From an uncultured Bacteroides sp. (lineage in GTDB: Bacteria > Bacteroidota > Bacteroidia > Bacteroidales > Bacteroidaceae), in the NCBI GenBank assembly GCA_900557355.1, contig USSR01000286.1:1-8234 (forward strand): a stretch of 8,234 nucleotides of DNA. The letters are read 5' to 3'. Numbering within the stretch: the stretch's first letter is position 1; each line of letters begins with the position of its first letter. The notes beneath the pieces are model-generated. The model was not told the DNA's origin. It did no database searches and worked only from the letters and a program-made list of their open reading frames with translations. The translations under genes were made by a program, and so were the position numbers. Shown here one piece after another: positions 1 through 6,641 of this stretch.

Positions 1-15
1 ACAGCGGTACTCCTT

Positions 16-51
16 TTTTTATGCCCATACGTATTTTTATGCCCATACGTA
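16..51. repeat. Perfect 18-bp tandem duplication upstream of the GH30 gene
   Basis: Two identical, directly abutting 18-bp copies (16-33 and 34-51), each five T followed by ATGCCCATACGTA. Each copy ends in the palindrome TACGTA, and the first junction makes the 8-bp palindrome ATACGTAT (27-34). The pair lies about 115 bp upstream of the GH30 start and just before the segment that resembles the lipoprotein promoter. It could be a recent slippage duplication or a tandem protein-binding site; the sequence alone does not decide. The window starts only 15 bases earlier, so more copies or a gene end to the left cannot be excluded. Confidence 0.9.
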
Positions 52-72
52 ACGTCAGACAGTAAAATAACC

Positions 73-150
73 TTCACTTGAACTGATTTGTCCCCCTTTT
101 TGCGCCTTTTGTACACCTGGTAATAGCAACTATTTTGCTTAATTTGCATT
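73..150 (+). promoter_or_regulatory. Probable promoter and activator-binding region of the GH30 gene
   Basis: By hand alignment this stretch resembles 6506-6581 upstream of the lipoprotein gene. Shared blocks, in order, are TTCA(C)TTG, AC(T)GATTT, TCCCC, TT..TGC, TTT.TACA, AGC, and GCTTA(C)ATTTGCATT just before the start. Two degenerate direct repeats, TGAACTGATTTG (79-90) and TGCGCCTTTTG (101-111), begin 22 bp apart, as in the other promoter. Candidate Bacteroides core elements are TTTG at 108-111 followed 19 bp later by TATTTTG (131-137, one base short of TAnnTTTG), or TTAATTTG at 139-146, which is the position aligned with the lipoprotein -7 box. The exact core element is uncertain. The inferred role is binding of the HTCS encoded at 2398-6441. 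Confidence 0.5.
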
Positions 151-166
151 CAAAAGATTTATTACC

Positions 167-1648
167 ATGAAAAAGAAGAAAATGAAAAAAGTATTTCTCT
201 ATTGTCTGGCAGCCATCTTTGCCACCGGAACCTACGCCCAAACTTATAACTGGGTGAGCAGCACAGAAGCCAACATCTGGCAACAATCTAAAGTAAAGTT
301 ACAATTGAGTACTAAACAGACTCCGCTCTTAGAAATCAGCGGAACGGAAGAAGGCACCACATTCAAAGCATGGGGAACCACCTTCAACGAACTGTGCTGG
401 GATGCCTTGAACATACTCACCCGTGATGAACAGGATAACCTTCTAGAAAAAATGTTTTCCCCACAAGGAGATTTACGCTTCACAAGAGGAAGAATTTCGA
501 TGAATGCGAACGATTATGCCCGCAACTGGTATAGCTGCGACGAAGTATCGGGCGACTTCCAACTGAAGTATTTCAACATTAACCGTGATAAGCTGGCAAT
601 CATACCTTTCATCCGTGCGGCACAAAAGTACAATTCCGGGATGACATTCTGGATTTCTCCCTGGTCTCCTCCCAGTTGGATGAAAATCAACCATGACTAC
701 CCGGTGCGTAGCGACAAGAGCAATAAAATGTCCTCGGAATCGAACATAGCCCTTTACGAGGACAATACTGAAAAACGTGAAGACGTGTTCCCCAAACAGC
801 TGGCTGTAAACGACTATATGATACAAGACCCCCGCTATCTGCAGACGTATGCCAACTATTTCTGCAAATTCATTGATGCCTACAAAGAACAGGGAATTCC
901 CATTGATATGGTCATGTATCAAAACGAGGCATACAGCTACACTCCTTATCCCGGTTGTGCCTGGACTGCCGAAGGCACCGTGCGCTTTAATGTGGAATAT
1001 CTGGCTCCTACACTGAAAAAGTATCACCCGGAAGTGAAACTATACCTCGGCACCTTCAATACGAACCGTTACGACTACGTCGACAAGATACTTTCCGACC
1101 CGCGTATGCCGCAAAGCATCGAAGGCATAGGTTTCCAGTGGGAAGGCGGACAGATATTGCCGAAAATCCGCAAAAAGTATCCCCAATATAAATATGTACA
1201 GAGTGAAAGCGAATGCGGTGGGGGTACCTTCGACTGGAGAGCGGGCGAACACACCTTCCATCTGATTAACCACTACCTGGGTAATGGCTGCGAAGAGTAC
1301 ACCTTCTGGAACAATACCCTCTGCGATAACGGTGAAAGCCCCTGGGGTTGGAAACAGAATGCTTTGATACATGTTGATTCAAAATCCCGTACGGCAACTC
1401 TTACACCGGAGTATTATGCTGTAAGACATTATAGCCAGTTCGTAACACCCGTATCACACGTTATAGCTTACAAGCCTTCAACAGAAGGAAGAACACCGGT
1501 TTTGGTAGTGGAAACTCCGGAAAAGAAAAAGGTAGTGATAGCCGGCAATTTCAACAATGAAGCCAAGAAAATAACCCTGAAATTAGGCAACCGATATCTG
1601 AATGTAGAGCTCCAGCCACATTCGTTCAATACGTTCGAAGAGAAATAA
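167..1648 (+). CDS. Secreted glycoside hydrolase family 30 (GH30) enzyme
   Basis: This is a predicted retaining beta-glycosidase, 493 residues. The ATG at 167 gives a lysine-rich start and a signal peptide with probable cleavage after A24 (GTYA-Q); no lipobox cysteine is present, so the product is likely periplasmic or secreted. Met6 (182) is an alternative start. The order is a short N-terminal strand, the (beta/alpha)8 barrel at about 60-420, and a C-terminal beta-sandwich at about 425-493. Family-like motifs are WGTTFNE (69-75), FWISPWSPPSWMK (161-173), acid/base YQNEA with E254, and nucleophile region QSESECGGG (345-353), where E347 fits the family's S/T-E pattern better than E349. The part after the nucleophile (FWNNTLCDNG, then IHVDS and PEYYAVRHYSQFV) matches the glucocerebrosidase-type arrangement. 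The GH30 subfamily and substrate (beta-glucan, xylan, fucoside and others occur in the family) cannot be fixed from sequence reading. No downstream gene is closely coupled. Its upstream region resembles that of the operon at 6642, suggesting shared HTCS control. Confidence 0.9.
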   Translation: MKKKKMKKVFLYCLAAIFATGTYAQTYNWVSSTEANIWQQSKVKLQLSTKQTPLLEISGTEEGTTFKAWGTTFNELCWDALNILTRDEQDNLLEKMFSPQGDLRFTRGRISMNANDYARNWYSCDEVSGDFQLKYFNINRDKLAIIPFIRAAQKYNSGMTFWISPWSPPSWMKINHDYPVRSDKSNKMSSESNIALYEDNTEKREDVFPKQLAVNDYMIQDPRYLQTYANYFCKFIDAYKEQGIPIDMVMYQNEAYSYTPYPGCAWTAEGTVRFNVEYLAPTLKKYHPEVKLYLGTFNTNRYDYVDKILSDPRMPQSIEGIGFQWEGGQILPKIRKKYPQYKYVQSESECGGGTFDWRAGEHTFHLINHYLGNGCEEYTFWNNTLCDNGESPWGWKQNALIHVDSKSRTATLTPEYYAVRHYSQFVTPVSHVIAYKPSTEGRTPVLVVETPEKKKVVIAGNFNNEAKKITLKLGNRYLNVELQPHSFNTFEEK

Positions 1649-1654
1649 ATTGAT

Positions 1655-1702
1655 AAAAGTAATCATTATCCGGGTAATCGTATCCGAATAATGATTACTT
1701 TT
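1655..1702 (+). terminator. Long perfect hairpin after the GH30 gene, probable intrinsic terminator
   Basis: Arms AAAAGTAATCATTAT (1655-1669) and ATAATGATTACTTTT (1688-1702) are exact reverse complements, a 15-bp stem around an 18-nt loop. After one mismatch the stem can continue inward with C1671-G1686, G1672-C1685, G1673-C1684 and a G-U pair. The descending arm ends in TTTT. It begins 6 bases after the GH30 stop codon, and the next gene starts 90 bases later, so it most likely ends the GH30 transcript. The stem is AT-rich rather than GC-rich, so RNA stabilisation or a protein-binding dyad is a lesser alternative. Confidence 0.7.
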
Positions 1703-1791
1703 GCCATGAAATACAATCGTAGTCATCACAAAAGAAACACTGAGCTTCTATTTTGAATAAAGATAACTGCCTTGGAAACAACAAAACAATC

Positions 1792-2226
1792 ATGGAAGAA
1801 GAACATCATTTTACGAACGTACCCTACAATTACCCCTTATGCCTCAACCGTCAGTGTCCCAAAGCATCTACCTGCCTGCGGCAACTGGTAGAGCAAGAAT
1901 TGCCGGACAGCGTGGAGTACTGGGTAATCATCAGCCCCAAATACCAGGCTAAACTGAAGGGTGCATGTCCCCATTATCGCTCCAGTCAAAAAGTGCAATA
2001 TGCCAAAGGCTGCATGGATATCCTTGATAACCTGCCCCACAAGCAAAGACAACTCGCCATAATCCATCTGATGGAATACTTCAGCCGAAGAACCTATTAC
2101 CGCATTCGCAAAGGCGAACGCCTCCTCAGTCCTGCCGAACAAAGGGACGTACAGAAAATCTTAAAACAGTGCGGTGCAACCGGAAAACAAGAGTTTGATG
2201 CTTACGTAGAAGACTACGAATGGTAG
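1792..2226 (+). CDS. Small cysteine-containing protein of unknown function, DUF6078-like
   Basis: The ATG at 1792 gives 144 residues. An in-frame TTG at 1753 would add 13, but it falls inside a possible -7-like element (TATTTTG, 1749-1755), so ATG is preferred. I recognise it, from memory only, as resembling the Bacteroidales DUF6078 family; no biochemical function is known to me. The N-terminal part has C17, C22 and C28 in a CxxxxCxxxxxC arrangement, then C59 in GACPHYR, with C74 and C127 further on, which could suit a metal site or cluster. Residues about 97-125 (FSRRTYYRIRKGERLLSP and the following helix) read like a basic helix-turn-helix-like element. There is no signal peptide or membrane segment, so it should be cytoplasmic. 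It is convergent with the HTCS gene and separated from it by the phased pentamer array. Metal and DNA binding are inferences. Confidence 0.8.
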   Translation: MEEEHHFTNVPYNYPLCLNRQCPKASTCLRQLVEQELPDSVEYWVIISPKYQAKLKGACPHYRSSQKVQYAKGCMDILDNLPHKQRQLAIIHLMEYFSRRTYYRIRKGERLLSPAEQRDVQKILKQCGATGKQEFDAYVEDYEW

Positions 2227-2278
2227 CAATCTCCCCTATCTACAGGTTAGTGATCTCTCATCTATATATCCATGTTTT

Positions 2279-2371
2279 TGCCATGCCTGTGGCACTACTT
2301 TGCCATCGCAGTGGCACAACACTGCCACGCCCATGGCACGACTGTGCCAATGCGGTGGCAAGAAGTTGGCA
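2279..2371. repeat. Array of nine TGCCA/TGGCA pentamers phased exactly every 11 bp
   Basis: Pentamers start at 2279, 2290, 2301, 2312, 2323, 2334, 2345, 2356 and 2367, always 11 bp apart. They alternate TGCCA, TGGCA through the first eight; the ninth is TGGCA, breaking the alternation. The eight 6-nt spacers differ in sequence, but their fourth base is C in seven of eight, giving a half-unit consensus TGSCANNVCNN. Spacers after TGGCA follow CNACNN in three of four. The higher unit is therefore about 22 bp, four copies plus a half. Neighbouring pentamers are reverse complements, so the array can fold as several mutually exclusive small hairpins, for example TGGCAC-GACT-GTGCCA (2334-2349) and GTGGCA-N6-TGCCAC (2311-2328). 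It fills most of the 171-bp gap between two convergent stop codons. No T-run follows it on either strand, so it is not a standard intrinsic terminator. Function unknown. Confidence 0.95.
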
Positions 2372-2397
2372 CATTGTATTATTACCACCTGTCCCCT

Positions 2398-5300
2398 TTA
2401 CGGCTGTTTCAGATAATCCGAAGGCAACACCCCGAACTCCTCCTTAAAACACTGCCGGAAGTAAACCACACTATTTATGCCTACTCTGAAAGCAATCTCG
2501 GAAACATTATACCGACCTTCCAGCAATAAACGTTCAGCATACTGCATCTTTATCTTACGAACATACTCATTGGTAGACAACCCCGTCAATGCCTTCATTT
2601 TACGATACAATGTAGATTTACTCATGCACATGTTATCAGCCAGATAACCTATATCTATCTTTTCGGACGACAAACGGTCCTCTATCAACCGGTTTATCTT
2701 TTCAAGGAACTCATTATCCAATTTGTTCAGGGAGTCTGCCAGTAAAGCGCGTTTCTCATCCATATTGTGATGCGGGGTATTGGTATTAAGACGCTCTGCC
2801 AATCGCTTGCGAGATTCAAGCAAATTGTTGATGCGACTATGCAGAAGGGTAGCACTGAAAGGTTTTGTCAGATAAGAATCAGCCCCTACTTGATAACCTT
2901 CTTCCTTATCCTGCAGAGAGTCTTTAGCAGTCAACAGGATAATGGGGATATGACTGGTACGTACATCTTCTTTCAACATTTTACACATCGTAATCCCGTT
3001 CATTATGGGCATCATAATATCACTTACGACAATATCGGGAATACAACTCAAGGCTTGCTCCATGCCTTGCTGCCCATTTGCAGCTGTTTTCACTTCAAAA
3101 TCATCGGAGAAAGATTCAGCAATATAATTACAGATGTCTTGATTATCTTCCACTATCAGCAATATTCGCTTTCCGTTGGAGGTTGACTCCGGAACTTCCT
3201 CTTTTTCTTCCTTTCCATCTACTGATGTCCTCTCCGGTGAGTCGGCATGCAATACATGAGGGTAGGTATTGTCCGTCAATAAATAAACATAGAAAGTACT
3301 GCCTGTTCCCAAGATGCTTTCCACCCGTATCTCCCCCTCATGTAATGTCACCAGATTTTTCACTAATGCCAGCCCGATACCTGTACCCGAAGCCTGATGA
3401 TCACCTCCTTCCTGATAATAACGGTTGAAAATATTGGGTAACGCCTCGGGAGTAATGCCAAAACCCGTATCACTTACTTTTATTTCAGTATAATTGATAT
3501 TATCCCGTACCACATTACGTAGTCCCAAGCCGATAGAGCCTTTTTCAGTATACTTAATAGCGTTGGAAATGAGATTATCTAGAACAATAGTCACCACTTC
3601 CTTATCAAAATACAGAGGCATATCGTCTTTTTCCAGCTCAATATGGAATTCAATGTCCGGCTTACGGTTCAGTTCTTTATACTTAAGTCCTATTTCGTAC
3701 ACCAGATTGGCTATATTGTCATGAGCCACGCAAAGTTTCTTATTCTGCGTTTCCGTCTTCCTGAATTCCAGTATCTGATTGATCAGATTTAGCAATCGTA
3801 TCGCACTCTGATGGATAACTGATATCTTTTGAGCATCCTTGCTAGAAAGTGAATTGCTCTTCTGCATATCTTCCAGCGGCCCCAGTATTAAAGTCAGCGG
3901 TGTACGAAGCTCGTGCGTGATGTTAGTATAAAAGCGCAGACGCTCCTGATTCAATTCTTGTTCCTGCACATGGTTCTTCTTTTCCAGATCATAGAGAACT
4001 TCCATGTCGAGCTTTTTTTTGTAAGCATAAAGAATGAGGAACAGAATAGTACCACTCAATAATATATAGCTGCATTTTGCCCACCAAGTCAGCCACAAGG
4101 GAGGAACAATATGGATATCCAGCGTTGTAACCTCATCGGACCATTCCTGGTTCTTAACACGGGTTTTTACCAGAAAATGGTAATCACCGGGAGGTATATT
4201 ACGGAAAGTAACACTATTGGGATCCGTCACCGTATACCATGCATCTTCAAGCCCTTTCAGCATATAAGCATACTCCACCTGATTGACTAACGCATAATTC
4301 CGTATATTAAAAGTGATATTGAAGCTGTTCTGCATGTAACCCAGCCTTACTTTCGACTGTCCGTCAATAGCTACCACTTCTTCATTGCTTCCCGCATTGC
4401 CTAAAGGAGCAAATATCTTCATCTCTGTAATGACAGCCGCAGGAGCTTCACGTTTTGCCAGAACAAAATCCGGATTAAAATGGCACAATCCGTTAATAGA
4501 GCCGAAATAAATCTCCCCATTCTGATCTTGCGCTACACTACCACTCATAAAGTTTCCCATCGGCACATTATCCCAGTGGTCATAATTATAGAAGATTCCT
4601 TTATCCTGCACTAAACAACTGATTCCCCTATTTGTACTCACCCAAATATTATGGTTAGCATCTTCCGTTATAGCAAGTATGTGAGTATTGGTCAAACCTT
4701 CTTCACGACGATAAACCTTATATTCCCAATCGGGCAATGAAGAAAAACATACCAGCCCTTCTCCTGTTCCGACCCATATATTCTTCCTGCTGTCTTCATA
4801 AATAGCATTGATAGTATTGGAAGGAAACAGGTTCTCAATATTAAAAAGCTTGATATCCTGTAACTCACTATTCCCCACTCCCAGTCCGCTGCCAAAAGAA
4901 CCTACCCACAAATGTCCTCGGGAATCTTTCAGGACACAACGAACCAGATTATTCTCAAATTCATAATGCCCTATAATCTTTTTATCGGCCAGATCGACCT
5001 TATAAATGCCACAACTGGTACCAATCCACAAAATACGCTGATCGTCTTCATAGAACGAACGGATATCCTCATGTTCTATTTCTTTGAGGAAATTCCGATA
5101 AAACATCTTTCTTTTTGCATCGTAATAATTCACACCACCCATAAACAAGCCAAACCACAGATTATCTTCCGAGTCACGCAATGAAGCCAATACGGAATTT
5201 CCTCCCATATCTTCTGTATCTTCCAGATAAACAGCTACCCGCTTGCCTTTATCAAAGACATTGATTCCGCCTCCATCTGTCCCGATCCACAATTTGTCCT

Positions 5301-6441
5301 GACTATCCACACAAATGCTACTTGCTGTTTTATTATTCAAACGGCTTATGGAGTTCTGATTGGGAGAATAGTAATAACCGCTAAACAATGGTGGTTCATA
5401 GCTTAGGAAATTTATGCCGCCACCCCATACACCGGTCCATATATTCTTAAATGAATCCTGAAAAATACACCTCGCACTTGAGTTAGACAGACTGTATCCA
5501 TCGTCTCCTTCCCTGATATAATGAAATTGGGTCTGCTCAGGCAACAGGAACAAACGTTGCGACAAGTCCATTATAGCTATTCCACCAAATTCCATGGCTA
5601 TCCACAACTTATTGCCGTCAAGCTGCCGGATGTCATAAATATAATGTGAAAGATTCCCATCTGAATTAAACTGAATAAAATTTTCCGATTCCGGATTAAA
5701 CAATGCCAATCCCTTATTCGTACCTACCCAGATATTATGGTTCATATCCTTATACACACATCTCACTTCATTACCCGGCAAACTATTCCGGTTATTCGGA
5801 TCATGAACAAAGTTTCTTACCTTCTTATCTTTTATGGAAAGAATACTGAAGCCGTGATGTACATGTCCTATATACAGTTTACCATTACCTCCGTCGGCCA
5901 CAGTCCAGATATTATCACTTGCCAGTCCTGGCACGGTTGCAGTATTGTAATGAGAAAAATGGCCGGTTTCTTTATCAAAGTATTCTATTCCTTTCCAATA
6001 AGTAGTTACCCACAAATTTCCATCATCTGCAGCAACAATATTGGTAACATCATCCGTAATGATGCTTTCAGGTGCAGCCTCATTATGCCGATAAAATGTA
6101 AAAGTATCGTTTACATAATCATAGGCATTTAGTCCGGCTCTTTGCGTACCAATCCACAAAATGGAGTCCTTCGGATCGTCCAACAGGCAGTTCAATTCAT
6201 TTCCTGTAATACCATATCCGTTCCTTATTTCATTCTTATAGTAAGTAATGAAACGTGTTCCATCGAATTTATTCAAACCTTCTTCGGTTGCAAACCATAG
6301 AAAGCCCTCCTTATCCTGGGCTATACTAACTACATAGTTATTAGATAATCCCTTCTCTATCCCTAACTGCCTGACAGCATAAGGCTGCGCTGACAAAAGG
6401 ATAGGTATCAACAAGAAATAAAGTAAAAATCTGCTTTTCAT
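2398..6441 (-). CDS. Hybrid two-component system (HTCS) sensor kinase and AraC-type regulator
   Basis: A single 1347-residue protein that senses a ligand in the periplasm and activates transcription. Order: signal peptide (1-18); about 14 Reg_prop blades at 25-655, such as DKEGFLWFATEEGL at 43 and NIWVGTNKGL at 236, forming two seven-bladed propellers; Y_Y_Y domain at about 695-780; membrane helix at about 787-807; a helical linker; HisKA with ITHELRTPLT and phospho-acceptor H843; HATPase with N-box DNLISNAIKYT (955), DTGFGI (991) and GTGIGLAL (1019); a charged linker (1068-1090); receiver with E1098, D1099, phospho-acceptor D1141, T1171 and K1193; AraC-type HTH at about 1243-1347. All key residues are present and the length is normal for the family, so it looks functional. 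In HTCS proteins the propeller/Y_Y_Y region binds oligosaccharides. It is divergent from the lipoprotein operon it probably controls. The ligand cannot be read from the sequence. Confidence 0.97.
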   Translation of the reverse strand: MKSRFLLYFLLIPILLSAQPYAVRQLGIEKGLSNNYVVSIAQDKEGFLWFATEEGLNKFDGTRFITYYKNEIRNGYGITGNELNCLLDDPKDSILWIGTQRAGLNAYDYVNDTFTFYRHNEAAPESIITDDVTNIVAADDGNLWVTTYWKGIEYFDKETGHFSHYNTATVPGLASDNIWTVADGGNGKLYIGHVHHGFSILSIKDKKVRNFVHDPNNRNSLPGNEVRCVYKDMNHNIWVGTNKGLALFNPESENFIQFNSDGNLSHYIYDIRQLDGNKLWIAMEFGGIAIMDLSQRLFLLPEQTQFHYIREGDDGYSLSNSSARCIFQDSFKNIWTGVWGGGINFLSYEPPLFSGYYYSPNQNSISRLNNKTASSICVDSQDKLWIGTDGGGINVFDKGKRVAVYLEDTEDMGGNSVLASLRDSEDNLWFGLFMGGVNYYDAKRKMFYRNFLKEIEHEDIRSFYEDDQRILWIGTSCGIYKVDLADKKIIGHYEFENNLVRCVLKDSRGHLWVGSFGSGLGVGNSELQDIKLFNIENLFPSNTINAIYEDSRKNIWVGTGEGLVCFSSLPDWEYKVYRREEGLTNTHILAITEDANHNIWVSTNRGISCLVQDKGIFYNYDHWDNVPMGNFMSGSVAQDQNGEIYFGSINGLCHFNPDFVLAKREAPAAVITEMKIFAPLGNAGSNEEVVAIDGQSKVRLGYMQNSFNITFNIRNYALVNQVEYAYMLKGLEDAWYTVTDPNSVTFRNIPPGDYHFLVKTRVKNQEWSDEVTTLDIHIVPPLWLTWWAKCSYILLSGTILFLILYAYKKKLDMEVLYDLEKKNHVQEQELNQERLRFYTNITHELRTPLTLILGPLEDMQKSNSLSSKDAQKISVIHQSAIRLLNLINQILEFRKTETQNKKLCVAHDNIANLVYEIGLKYKELNRKPDIEFHIELEKDDMPLYFDKEVVTIVLDNLISNAIKYTEKGSIGLGLRNVVRDNINYTEIKVSDTGFGITPEALPNIFNRYYQEGGDHQASGTGIGLALVKNLVTLHEGEIRVESILGTGSTFYVYLLTDNTYPHVLHADSPERTSVDGKEEKEEVPESTSNGKRILLIVEDNQDICNYIAESFSDDFEVKTAANGQQGMEQALSCIPDIVVSDIMMPIMNGITMCKMLKEDVRTSHIPIILLTAKDSLQDKEEGYQVGADSYLTKPFSATLLHSRINNLLESRKRLAERLNTNTPHHNMDEKRALLADSLNKLDNEFLEKINRLIEDRLSSEKIDIGYLADNMCMSKSTLYRKMKALTGLSTNEYVRKIKMQYAERLLLEGRYNVSEIAFRVGINSVVYFRQCFKEEFGVLPSDYLKQP

Positions 6442-6464
6442 GACATCAGTTTTCTATTGCAATT

Positions 6465-6494
6465 CAAAAATAGAAATAAAATCTCTATTTCAGA
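6465..6494 (-). promoter_or_regulatory. Candidate promoter of the HTCS gene
   Basis: On the minus strand a TATTTTTG box (6472 down to 6465) matches the Bacteroides -7 consensus TAnnTTTG. An imperfect -33 box TCTG (6494 to 6491) lies 18 bases upstream. Transcription would begin near 6458 and leave a leader of under 20 bases before the ATG at 6441. The -33 element is weak, which would suit low, steady expression of a sensor gene; that is inference. Confidence 0.45.
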
Positions 6495-6499
6495 TACAC

Positions 6500-6520
6500 A
6501 AATCGTTCATTGCACGATTT
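6500..6520. promoter_or_regulatory. 7-bp inverted repeat in the divergent control region
   Basis: AAATCGT (6500-6506) and ACGATTT (6514-6520) are exact reverse complements around a 7-bp spacer. The dyad lies between the two divergent candidate promoters and its right arm overlaps the first of the two direct repeats at 6511-6547. It may be an operator, but a 7-bp dyad in AT-rich DNA can arise by chance. It is not conserved in the aligned region upstream of the GH30 gene, so it is less likely to be the shared site. Confidence 0.35.
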
Positions 6521-6547
6521 ACATCCCCTTACTGCAAGATTTATACA
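6511..6547 (+). promoter_or_regulatory. Pair of 22-bp-spaced direct repeats, probable HTCS operator
   Basis: TGCACGATTTA (6511-6521) and TGCAAGATTTA (6533-6543) differ at one position of eleven, begin 22 bp apart (two helical turns) and are separated by a spacer containing TCCCC. The second copy ends 5 bases before the -33 TTTG at 6549. AraC-family activators commonly bind direct repeats spaced about 21 bp next to the -35 region, as AraC does at araI1-I2, so this is the expected layout for the AraC-type domain of the neighbouring HTCS. A degenerate version with the same 22-bp spacing lies upstream of the GH30 gene (79-111). Confidence 0.6.
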
Positions 6548-6548
6548 G

Positions 6549-6577
6549 TTTGAGAAGCTAAATATAGCTTACATTTG
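6549..6577 (+). promoter_or_regulatory. Promoter of the lipoprotein operon
   Basis: TTTG (6549-6552) and TACATTTG (6570-6577) match the Bacteroides -33 and -7 consensus elements TTTG and TAnnTTTG, separated by 17 bases, slightly shorter than usual. Transcription would start near 6584, leaving an AT-rich leader of nearly 60 bases before the ATG at 6642. No Shine-Dalgarno sequence is seen, which is normal for this group. Confidence 0.65.
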
Positions 6578-6641
6578 CATTACCTAAAAGTGATATTTTA
6601 GTAAAGAATGTATCAATTGTTTAACTTTAAAAGTAATATTT

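Noticed and set aside
16..51. Tandem repeat as an invertible-promoter boundary
   Set aside because: The copies are direct, not inverted, no matching inverted copy is visible in the window, and no recombinase gene is present.
154..162. AAGATTTAT in the GH30 leader, identical to 6536-6544 in the operator candidate
   Set aside because: A 9-bp AT-rich match just before the start codon, without the TGC preceding it at the right distance, is likely chance; the aligned repeats at 79-111 are better placed.
473..1027. 184-residue minus-strand open frame inside the GH30 gene
   Set aside because: It is antisense to the barrel region that carries the GH30 motifs and the acid/base glutamate; its composition reads as a coding shadow and it has no start context.
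1753..1791. TTG start adding 13 residues to the DUF6078-like protein
   Set aside because: The added segment is low in conserved-looking features, lies in a possible promoter element, and the ATG at 1792 gives a more natural N-terminus.
2279..2371. The phased array as a CRISPR array
   Set aside because: The repeated unit is only 5 bp with 6-bp spacers; CRISPR repeats and spacers are each about 25-40 bp, and no cas gene is present.
2279..2371. The phased array as an ordinary intrinsic terminator
   Set aside because: No run of T follows the hairpins on the plus strand, and on the minus strand the array is followed by A residues rather than T. The TTTTT at 2275-2279 is on the wrong side for plus-strand termination.
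2220..2529. Two short plus-strand open frames (2220-2447 and 2272-2529) across the phased array and the end of the HTCS gene
   Set aside because: Their N-terminal parts are translations of the 11-bp repeat, whose period is not a multiple of three, and the rest is antisense to the conserved AraC-type domain. They have no family resemblance and no credible promoter.
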